A stretch of DNA of 8,742 bases, from contig JAJRVM010000107.1 of NCBI GenBank assembly GCA_024277285.1, forward strand, positions 1 to 8,742. Reading direction: 5' to 3'. The DNA comes from Planctomycetota bacterium. GTDB lineage: Bacteria > Planctomycetota > Planctomycetia > Pirellulales > Pirellulaceae. The notes below the pieces were generated by a model. The model was not told the DNA's origin. It was given only the letters and a program-made list of their open reading frames with translations, and did no database searches. This document shows, piece after piece, positions 1 to 7,300 of the stretch (position 1 is its first letter; the number at the start of each line of letters is the position of its first letter). The position numbers and the translations under genes are program-made.

Positions 1-750
1 ACATTTGATGACTTGACCGACGTTTACGAATCGCTTGTGGATTGGCCCAAACGGCTGGCGCGCGAGGCGCCGTTCTATCGCCATCTGTTTGCCAACCACG
101 ACGTGCAATCGCTCGCCGACGTGGCTTGTGGCACAGGGCATCACGCCGCCATGTTCCATCAGTGGGGACTGCGCGTGGAAGGGGCTGATGTGAGCCGAGC
201 GATGATCGACCGAGCGCGCGGTGCGTTCGGCGAATCGGCGCAACTGCGTTGGTCGGTACGCAGTTTTGAAACTCCCACGACGGGCAGCACACCGGCGGAC
301 GCGGTGGTTTGCGTAGGCAATTCGCTGGCGTTGGCAAGTGATCATTGCGGGGTCCAGACGGCACTTCAGGCGATGCTGAGCGCTGTTCGCCCTGGCGGCA
401 TCGTTATTGTGCACGTGCTGAACCTGTGGAAACTGCCTGACGGACCGTGTCAGTGGCAAAAGTGTGTCCACCTCGACCACCCCGAAGGCGTCGCGATGGT
501 CGTCAAAGGCGTTCATCGCAGTGGCACCCATGGCTATGTGAACTTGGTGATCAGTTCGGTCAATCCGCCCCGTTTTCTGAAGACGGAATCGGTTCCCCTG
601 TTGGGGCTGACCGCCGAACAGATAAGTCAGTGGGCCCGTGAGGCTGGCGCACGCGACGTGCACCTGTTCGGTGACTACCAACGGGCTGTTTACGAAAGCG
701 CCACGAGTCCCGACTTGATCGCCGTGATCGAAAAGCCCACGCTGAAATGA
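1..750 (+). CDS. Class I SAM-dependent methyltransferase (5' end outside window)
   Basis: Predicted cytoplasmic methyltransferase that moves a methyl group from S-adenosylmethionine to an unknown acceptor. The frame is open from base 1 (reading TFDDLTDVYE), so the true start probably lies a few codons to the left; a TTG at 13 is a weaker alternative. The visible 249 residues are close to a full-length small class I enzyme. Counting from base 1, motif I is VACGTGHHA at about 41-49, which is the glycine-rich SAM loop. It is followed by the acidic post-I strand VEGADVS (about 59-65). PADAVVCVGNSL and then RPGGIVIVHVLN fit the later Rossmann strands. The C-terminal part (from about residue 140) is a beta-rich region where acceptor specificity would lie, and it gives no clear substrate clue. 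The gene ends in TGA at 748-750. The next gene on the same strand starts about 150 bases on, so co-transcription is possible but unproven. The fold is well supported; the substrate is unknown. Confidence 0.88.
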   Translation, partial: TFDDLTDVYESLVDWPKRLAREAPFYRHLFANHDVQSLADVACGTGHHAAMFHQWGLRVEGADVSRAMIDRARGAFGESAQLRWSVRSFETPTTGSTPADAVVCVGNSLALASDHCGVQTALQAMLSAVRPGGIVIVHVLNLWKLPDGPCQWQKCVHLDHPEGVAMVVKGVHRSGTHGYVNLVISSVNPPRFLKTESVPLLGLTAEQISQWAREAGARDVHLFGDYQRAVYESATSPDLIAVIEKPTLK

Positions 751-900
751 TGCGGGTGTGGCAACCTGCCCCCGAGGTTTCGCACGCCCGAGTACTTGGC
801 AATCGAGAAACGCATGATACGTTCCTTTCGACCTGATCTTGTCTTGCTTCACACTAGCGAGTGGCCGGTGCCGATACGCTCTCGTTCGCAATTACTGCGC

Positions 901-1953
901 ATGCGGTTCATCCACATCGTGTTGATTGTGCTCTTGCTGCCGTGTGCGGTTCCCGATAGCGGCGCGATTGCTGAACGGATCGTTGCCTTGTCGCCCGAAA
1001 CGGGCAACGCCTTGTTCCGCGACTTAATACAACGAGGTGTGAAGCTCGGCGACGCGGCGATTGTCAAACTGCCAGCACCCGTATTGGGCGAAACTATCGC
1101 CGAGAAACAACAGCGTGAGATGGTTACGCAGATCGCAGGTCGGTACGGCTGGGAACGGTTCGTCCGGAAATCGACCACGGCCCCATTCGTGCTGCGCCAA
1201 GCCTATATGAAGGACAAACAAGGCGACCGTATTGGCCACAAAATCGATCTGTGGTTTGTCGCCCACGGCAAACTGGAGGAACTCAATGATCAACGGTTCG
1301 CTGACACCTTCATGGGGCCAAGACCAGGCGCCAAGACGCCACACTCTGCTGCTCCTGCCACCCAGGATTCGAATGATACCGACCGTGTTGCCGCAGGTCG
1401 CAGTGCCAGCGTCTCTGATGGACGCGTCTCTGATGGACGCGTCTCTGATGGACGCGACCCCAATGCCACCAACCTACGTGAACTGGGCGACAGTGAATTG
1501 GAACGTCTTGGAATTCCAACGATTGATCGCGATGTCGTGCGTTACATGCTGGTAGAGTTTCCGTTGATGAAACGTGTCTACCTTCGAGGTGTGGCGCATG
1601 TGGAACGGTCGTCAAACGATGAGTCGATCCTGATCGCCTGGCAGCTTGATCCGCGAAGTGAGCACGACGGTACACTGGCCAATCGCTGGTATCCGATCGA
1701 GACAACCGAACTTGGCGCGCGGCGCTGTGGTGCCGCGCGGCCTTATCGAGGTTACGGAGGCTATCTGCAAGTCACCACGCTGTCCGAACCGCAAGGAGCT
1801 TTGTTGTTTGAAGTGCACGTTGCTTTTCACGAACCCAAGGATTGGTTCCACGCCAGCAACCTGCTGCGGTCCAAGACGCCGCTTGTCGTAAGGGAGCAAG
1901 TCGACAAGGTGCGGCGCAAGTTGGCCAAGCTCCAACGCTCACAATCGCAATGA
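901..1953 (+). CDS. Secreted protein of unknown function with VSDGR repeats
   Basis: I do not recognise the family. I chose the ATG at 901 because it places a typical Sec signal peptide at the very N-terminus: MRF, a hydrophobic run IHIVLIVLLLP, then small residues, with likely cleavage near SGA or AIA (residues 20-24). Upstream in-frame starts exist (ATG 814, TTG 796), but they would add a polar 29-35 residue leader in front of the signal peptide. No strong ribosome binding site decides between them. From 901 the protein has 350 residues. An N-terminal domain (about 25-145) contains VKLPAPVLGETIAEKQQREM and an aromatic-rich segment. A Pro/Ala/Ser/Asp linker (about 140-195) carries three exact VSDGR repeats (171-185). 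A C-terminal domain follows (about 195-325), and the end (about 325-350) is rich in Lys, Arg and Gln. It is probably periplasmic or extracellular. It is convergent with the SppA-like gene, with 47 bases between the stop codons. Coding is supported by the long frame, the signal peptide and in-frame repeats. Confidence 0.75.
   Translation: MRFIHIVLIVLLLPCAVPDSGAIAERIVALSPETGNALFRDLIQRGVKLGDAAIVKLPAPVLGETIAEKQQREMVTQIAGRYGWERFVRKSTTAPFVLRQAYMKDKQGDRIGHKIDLWFVAHGKLEELNDQRFADTFMGPRPGAKTPHSAAPATQDSNDTDRVAAGRSASVSDGRVSDGRVSDGRDPNATNLRELGDSELERLGIPTIDRDVVRYMLVEFPLMKRVYLRGVAHVERSSNDESILIAWQLDPRSEHDGTLANRWYPIETTELGARRCGAARPYRGYGGYLQVTTLSEPQGALLFEVHVAFHEPKDWFHASNLLRSKTPLVVREQVDKVRRKLAKLQRSQSQ
1411..1455 (+). 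repeat. Three exact 15-bp tandem repeats inside gene 2
   Basis: The unit gtctctgatggacgc occurs three times back to back (1411-1425, 1426-1440, 1441-1455) with no mismatch. It is in frame and encodes VSDGR three times within the hydrophilic linker of the secreted protein. Identical copies, including third codon positions, suggest a recent expansion by slippage or unequal exchange. Copy number may vary between strains without breaking the frame. Confidence 0.95.
1716..1739. other. Perfect GC-rich inverted repeat within gene 2
   Basis: The 8-base arms cgcgcggc (1716-1723) and gccgcgcg (1732-1739) are exact reverse complements. The pairing can continue inward through a G-U (1724/1731) and a C-G (1725/1730), leaving a four-base loop (1726-1729). 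It lies within the coding region, about 215 bases before the stop, and has no T-run, so it is not a standard terminator. It may be a chance result of Arg/Ala codons (it encodes part of GARRCGAARP), or an RNA structure that slows translation or decay. Confidence 0.5.
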
Positions 1954-2000
1954 TCGTGGCCATCATCAATCGTGGCTCGGTCACGGCATTGCGGTGTACT

Positions 2001-3029
2001 TCAGTGTGCGCCGGCGGCAGTGATCACACTGGGGTCGGGCTGCCACAGGTAGAGAAACCGCGGCAGCGAACTGCGATCGAGTCCGGGAATATTGAACGGC
2101 AGCAAGCTGTTCTGCAGTGGCACGTTCGGTGTAACATCGTACGGAGTCATGGCTCGATCGTTGCAACGCCGATACATCACCACGCTGCTCGACTCCGCGA
2201 GTCCGGCAAGTTGCCGCGCCGCATCGACCGCATCGTCCAAGTAGCCAATGCCGTCGATCAGTTGCTTGTCACGGGCTCGACTGGCGGTAAAGACGCGGCC
2301 GTCAAAGTCAGCGTCTGTCGCTACGCATTGGGGCCGCGAGCGAATCACTTCCTGCTTGAAACGCTCGTGAAATTCGCGCGCGATACGTTCAAGTATTTCA
2401 CGTTCCTCCGGCTTCATCGTGCGAGTTGGCGACGCAATGTCGATCTTGTCACCCGCTTTTACTGGCAGCGGAATCACGTTGAACTGGCCCATCGCATCTT
2501 CCAGATTGTAGAGATTCAGGATCACGCCGATCCCGCCCGTGATGGAAGTGGGATGGGCGACAATCGAGTCAGCAGCGGTGGCAAGATAATAGGCCCCACC
2601 CGTCCCCACATCCATCAAGCAAGCGATCACGGGGATTCCGCGGCGGGCTTTGAACGCGGCCAGGTCATGCCGCATGATGTCGCTGGCCGTCACCCCGCCA
2701 CCGGGACTGTCGATGCGTAAGACGACCGCCTGCACGGTCGGATCGGCCTCGATCGCGTTGAGCTTCTCGCGGAACAGCGCCACGGGATTCTCGCCAAGGG
2801 AACCGTAACCGCGCATGTTCTGGTCGATCAGCAAACCGTCCACGTCAATCACGGCCACTCGCCCGCCACAATGGGGGGACCCCATTACCGTGCGACTGCG
2901 CAGGCTCGATGCGTTGTTATCGGGGGGCATGCGCGTGGTCATATCCCCAGACATGACCACCTGCAGCGGCTGACGCAGGCAGCCGGCAGTAAGAATGAGT
3001 GTCAGTGTGACTACCAACGCGCGTAGCAT
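2001..3029 (-). CDS. SppA-like S49 family lipoprotein, probable pseudo-protease
   Basis: Related to signal peptide peptidase SppA (peptidase family S49), which cuts leftover signal peptides in the membrane using a Ser-Lys pair. I chose the ATG at 3029 (342 residues) because it starts a lipoprotein signal: MLRAL, a hydrophobic stretch, then LTAGC with Cys17 as the lipid site. A longer frame from 3170 would bury this signal behind 47 residues. The S49 core is clear: RIDSPGGG (105-112, oxyanion region), TAADSIVAHP (151-160), TGGIGV (164-169), DIASPTRTM (197-205) and DGRVFTA (243-249). Compared without gaps to Bacillus subtilis SppA as I remember it, the nucleophile Ser (ASGGYY) falls on Gly144 in TGGAYY, and the general-base Lys, 52 residues on, falls on Ile196 in KAGDKID; a Lys is one position earlier (Lys195). 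It may therefore be inactive, or use a shifted pair. Single S49 domain; the C-terminal 60 residues are a family-atypical tail. Divergent from the permease-PKS pair. Confidence 0.88.
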   Translation of the reverse strand: MLRALVVTLTLILTAGCLRQPLQVVMSGDMTTRMPPDNNASSLRSRTVMGSPHCGGRVAVIDVDGLLIDQNMRGYGSLGENPVALFREKLNAIEADPTVQAVVLRIDSPGGGVTASDIMRHDLAAFKARRGIPVIACLMDVGTGGAYYLATAADSIVAHPTSITGGIGVILNLYNLEDAMGQFNVIPLPVKAGDKIDIASPTRTMKPEEREILERIAREFHERFKQEVIRSRPQCVATDADFDGRVFTASRARDKQLIDGIGYLDDAVDAARQLAGLAESSSVVMYRRCNDRAMTPYDVTPNVPLQNSLLPFNIPGLDRSSLPRFLYLWQPDPSVITAAGAH

Positions 3030-3205
3030 GGCGTACAATCCCACAGGATGGAGCGGATAAGTGCAGTATCGGTTATGTGTTTTGTATGGATCCAATCGAT
3101 TTCGCCGACCCTGCACAGCTTCCGTGACCCTCCCACTGTTCGCCCACCCCCGACGACACCCCGCGTGCAATCCCGCGTGTTCGCACGCCGCGAAGTCCCA
3201 AAGAC
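3030..3205. promoter_or_regulatory. Divergent intergenic region between the SppA-like gene and the permease-PKS pair
   Basis: These 176 bases separate two divergent start codons, so promoters for both directions should lie here. On the + strand TACAAT (3034-3039) resembles a -10 box, but the bases 17 before it match a -35 box poorly, and that box would lie inside the SppA-like coding start. No convincing sigma-70 promoter is visible for either side. Close to the permease start are two copies of cccgcgtg (about 3160 and 3172) and a short hairpin, gcgtg-ttcg-cacgc (3175-3188), ending 17 bases before the ATG. Neither gene has a strong ribosome binding site. The region is assigned by position; no site within it is certain. 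Confidence 0.4.
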
Positions 3206-4336
3206 ATGCACTTCACGACCTTGATTTTCCGAAACATCACGCGCCGCCGTGTGCGGAGCCTGTTGACACTCGCCGCGCTCTCGACGGCCGTCGCAGCGGT
3301 GGTCGCATTGGTCGGGATCGCGAACGGCTTCACACGATCGTTTTCGGCGATCTACCAAGGCCACGGTGTCGATCTGGTCGTCTCACGCAAGGGTGCGGCC
3401 GATCGTCTATCGAGTGAAATGGCGGAATCTGCCGGCCAAAAGATTCGTCACCTTAACGGCATTCGTGCTACGGCCGGTCTGTTGTTGGAAACTGTTTCCT
3501 TGGAACAGGCTGGAGTATATGGAGTGCCGACGATGGGGATCGGCACCGAATCGTGGTTGTTGCGCGACTACCGGATTCAGGAGGGGCGCAACCTGCGTTC
3601 CGCCGACCGGAAGGCGGTTCTACTAGGTGTCCAGCTGGCTTTACGCTTACAGCAACATGCCGGCGGTCGGATCACTTTGTTTGAAGACGAAACGTACGAA
3701 GTCGTGGGGGTATTCGAGAGCTTTAGTGCGTGGGAAAACAGCTCGATGGTGATGCCACTCAGCGAATTGCAACGGCTGACCGACCGTCCTGGACAAGTCA
3801 CCTACGTCAATGTGGTATTGACCGAACCGGTAACCAGCCAGAGCGTGGCCGCAGCGACGCGTGCCATCCAGGAGATGGACCGTCGGCTGCTTGCATTGCC
3901 GACCGAGGATTTTGTTAAGACAGACACGCGCATGCAGCTAGCCACCGGCATGGCATGGATGACCTCATCGATTGCTTTGTTGATCGGGTGTATCGGCCTG
4001 TTCAACACGATGATGACGAGTGTTTACGAGCGGACACGCGAGATCGGGCTGCTGCGTGCAATCGGCTGGCCGCCGTGGCGCGTGGTCGGAATGATCTTGG
4101 CCGAAGCTGGCTTGCTGAGCGTCATCGCGGCGCTCCTGGGTATCGCCGGGGGCATGGTTTTGATTTGGGGCATGAGTCACGCACCGGCAGTGGCCGGTAC
4201 CATATCACCATCTGTTAGCTGGCAAGTAATCGTCCAGGGATTCATGATCGCCCTGATCATAGGATTACTTGGTGCAACATACCCCGCATATCAAGCAGCT
4301 CGGCTGGTGCCGACCGAGGCCCTGCGTCACGAGTAA
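3206..4336 (+). CDS. MacB/FtsX-family ABC transporter permease
   Basis: Inner-membrane permease of the type VII (MacB/LolCE/FtsX) class, which uses ATP hydrolysis in the cytoplasm to drive movement of a large extracytoplasmic domain, usually to extrude lipids, lipoproteins or peptides rather than pump through a channel. The 376 residues show the expected plan: TM1 at about 19-40, a large periplasmic core domain at about 41-247, then TM2 (about 248-270), TM3 (about 294-322) and TM4 (about 340-362). The cytoplasmic loop after TM2 has the conserved ERTREIGLLRAIG (275-287), which contacts the ATPase. The end, PTEALRHE, is typical of the family. An ATPase gene normally sits next to it, but here the upstream neighbour is the divergent SppA-like gene and the downstream one is a PKS. 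Its stop is 4 bases before the PKS start, so the two are almost certainly one operon. Export of the PKS product is a reasonable inference, not shown by sequence. Confidence 0.92.
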   Translation: MHFTTLIFRNITRRRVRSLLTLAALSTAVAAVVALVGIANGFTRSFSAIYQGHGVDLVVSRKGAADRLSSEMAESAGQKIRHLNGIRATAGLLLETVSLEQAGVYGVPTMGIGTESWLLRDYRIQEGRNLRSADRKAVLLGVQLALRLQQHAGGRITLFEDETYEVVGVFESFSAWENSSMVMPLSELQRLTDRPGQVTYVNVVLTEPVTSQSVAAATRAIQEMDRRLLALPTEDFVKTDTRMQLATGMAWMTSSIALLIGCIGLFNTMMTSVYERTREIGLLRAIGWPPWRVVGMILAEAGLLSVIAALLGIAGGMVLIWGMSHAPAVAGTISPSVSWQVIVQGFMIALIIGLLGATYPAYQAARLVPTEALRHE

Positions 4337-4340
4337 AGCG

Positions 4341-7300
4341 ATGTTGATCCACCATGAAAACGGCAGGGACGCTCTGAATTCAAATTTGACGACCGATTCT
4401 TTGCAACCGATCGCCATTATTGGTATTGGTTGTCGGTTTCCGGGCAATGCGAACAACCCACGCACATTCTGGGACAACTTGCGCAATGGCGTCGACGCGA
4501 TTACCGAGATTCCAAGCAAGCGGTGGAGCACGAACAGTTTCTACGATCCAGCCAAGAACCGACCGGGCAAAACTCGCTCGCGATGGGGAGGATTGATTGA
4601 CGGGCTAGACCAATTCGATCCGCAGTTTTTCGGCATCTCGCCACGTGAGGCCGCGCACATGGATCCCCAGCAGCGCATGTTACTGGAAGTCACCTGGGAG
4701 GCGATGGAAGACGCGGGCATATCGGCAGAGCGTCTTTCCGGCAGTCGCACTTCAGTCTACGTCGGCATCTCCAGCTGGGACTTCGCCTATATGGGGCTCA
4801 GTTACCAGGATCGCGGCGTGGTTTCCGCTTACAACAACACCGGTGCATCACTTAGCATCGCATCGAACCGAATCTCCTATTGCTTCGATCTGCGTGGCCC
4901 CAGCGCGTCGGTTGATACCGCCTGTTCGTCCGCGTTGGTGTCCTTACACTTGGCCTGCCAGAGCATCTGGAATGATGGTTGCCCGATGGCATTGTCAGGT
5001 GGTGTCAATGCACTGCTGATGCCCGACTTCTTTGTTGGCTTCAGCCAGCTGGGCATGCTCTCGCCCGACGGTCGGTGCAAGGCTTTCGACGCGCGTGCCA
5101 ATGGCTTTGTGCGCGGCGAAGGGGCTGGCATGGTCCTACTCAAACCACTTGCACAAGCGGTGGCTGACGGGGATCGCATCTACGCAGTGGTGCGTGGCAC
5201 GGCGGTGAATCAGGATGGTCGTACTCCCGGCTTGACCGTTCCGAGCCAACAGTCGCAAGAGTCACTGTTACGTTGTGCATGCGACCGGGCCGGCGTCGCG
5301 CCCCACATGATCCAATATGTGGAAGCCCATGGCACCGGAACGCTCGTTGGCGATCCCATCGAAACGCGCGCGTTGGGAAGCGTCCTGGCTGCCAACCGGC
5401 CCACCAATCGACCGTGTATCATTGGATCGGTCAAAACGAATATTGGTCATCTGGAAGCAGGTGCGGGAATCGCCAGCGTGATCAAGACCGCGTTGGCACT
5501 CCATCACCGTGCCATTCCACGCAACTTGCATTTTGAACAACCTAACCCGGCGATTGACTTTGAATCGCTTAAGTTGCGAGTACCGGTGCAGACCGAGTCA
5601 TGGCCTGAAGGCGATGGACTCGCTTTGGCAGGTATCAATGGGTTCGGCTATGGCGGCACGAACGCCCACGTGATCATGCAGGGGGTCGATACTCATTCGA
5701 CGAGTGGAATGTCAGCCGGTCGAGAGTCCGTCAGCGGCGAAGCTGTTCACGTGCCGACGGACGCGTTCTCGGAACGTCAGCTGGCGCCAGTTCGTTCACA
5801 GCAACTGCCGCAACCTGCCAATGATAGGGCGCAGCCCGTGATGCCGCGGTCGGGAAAGCCGGCCGCACAGTTATGTCCCCTTTCGGCGCGCAGTCGCGAC
5901 GCGCTGCGCGCTACCGCTGGAAATGTGGCACGGTTTATCACCACTCACCCCGAAACGAACTTGCATGACTTGGTCGGTCATGTTGCCCATCGCCGCAGTC
6001 ACCTGGAACACCGCCTGGTCGCCGTGGCAGAATCGACAGAACAGCTGGCCCAACAGTTAGCGTTGTTTTCGCAAGACCAACCCGCTGCGCAGATAGTCTC
6101 GGGGCGTTGTACCGGCAGTGGAAACCGGCAACTGGCATTCGTCTGTTCCGGTCAAGGCCCTCAATGGTGGGCAATGGGCCGACAGCTACTAGAAACCGAA
6201 CCGGTTTTTCGCGACGTCATTCAGCGTTGTGACAAGTTTTCTCGCCAGTTGGGGCCGTGGTCGCTTCGCGAGGAACTGCAGGCCACGGAAGCAGCGTCAC
6301 GCATGCATCTGACGGCGATCGCCCAGCCGGCGATTTTCGCATTTCAAGTCGCGCTCGCTGCATTGTGGCGGCACTGGGGGATTTCTCCGACTCAACTTGT
6401 CGGTCATAGTGTCGGCGAAGTCGCTGCCGCCCACCTTGCCGGCGTCTACGCGTTGGAAGAGGCTTTTCGAGTTGTCTATCACCGCGGACGGTGCATGGAC
6501 CTGGCGTCGTCACAGGGACGCATGCTGGCCGTCGGACTGTCGCACGAAGAGGCCCGGCAACTGATCGCTCCCACCAACGGCGAAGTTGCAATTGCCGCCG
6601 TTAATAGCCCCACAGCGCTGACACTCGCTGGCGCCGCAGCACCCTTGCAGGAAATCGCGATGCGGCTGAAGCAACGTCACGTTTTCTGCCGTGAGCTGAG
6701 AGTCGAATACGCATTTCACAGCGCGCTGATGGATCCGGTGCGCGACGAATTGGTCAGCTCGCTAAGTGACATACGACCGGCCCGCGCCGAACGGCCTTTG
6801 CTGTCAACCGTCACCGGTGATTGGCTGGAAGGCCCAGAAATGGATGCCGATTACTGGTGGCGGAACGTACGGGAAACCGTTCGATTTGCCGACGCGATGG
6901 CGCGGCTCGCGGAGACCGACGTCGAGGCGATCGTCGAATTGAGTCCGCATCCGGTGTTGGCCTACTCGGTGACCGAGTGTTATCAGCAATCGGGCAAGCC
7001 AGTTCGCGTTCTTTGTTCGTTGAAGCGACAATCGCCCGAACTGCCAACGATGCTCCGAGCGCTTGGCGAGTTGTACACGCTTGGCCACGGAGTCAATTGG
7101 CACAACGTGGCTCCCAAATCGCAACGATTCTTTGCGTTGCCAACCTACCCTTGGCAACGGCAGATCTGCTGGGCGGAATCGGCCGAGTCTCGCTTCACTC
7201 GGCTTGCGGATCCGGTCCATCCTTTGCTCGGCACACCTCAGGGTGGAACGCAACCGAGTTGGCAAAGTCGTTTGGATCTGAGGTTATTCCCTTATCTCGA

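Noticed and set aside
752..769. Possible terminator hairpin just after the methyltransferase stop (gcgggt/acctgc)
   Set aside because: Only six pairs with one G-U, and no T-run follows, so it is not a credible intrinsic terminator.
1954..2000. Bidirectional terminator between the convergent genes
   Set aside because: I found only a direct repeat of atcgtggc, not an inverted one, and no T- or A-runs in these 47 bases.
1842..2720. A 292-codon open frame on the + strand across the SppA-like gene
   Set aside because: It is antisense to a gene with clear S49 motifs and a lipoprotein signal. Its translation shows no domain, and it overlaps the end of gene 2 as well.
3029..3170. Longer start for the SppA-like gene at 3170
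   Set aside because: It would place 47 residues before the lipoprotein signal and consume most of the divergent promoter region.
3061..3417. Open frames on both strands across the divergent region and the permease start
   Set aside because: They overlap the well-supported permease gene in other frames and give Arg/Cys-rich translations typical of shadow frames.
4401..4416. Alternative PKS start at an internal TTG next to the KS
   Set aside because: The ATG at 4341 is 4 bases from the permease stop and fits the usual short N-terminal leader before a KS; TTG at 4401 would start exactly at the domain edge.
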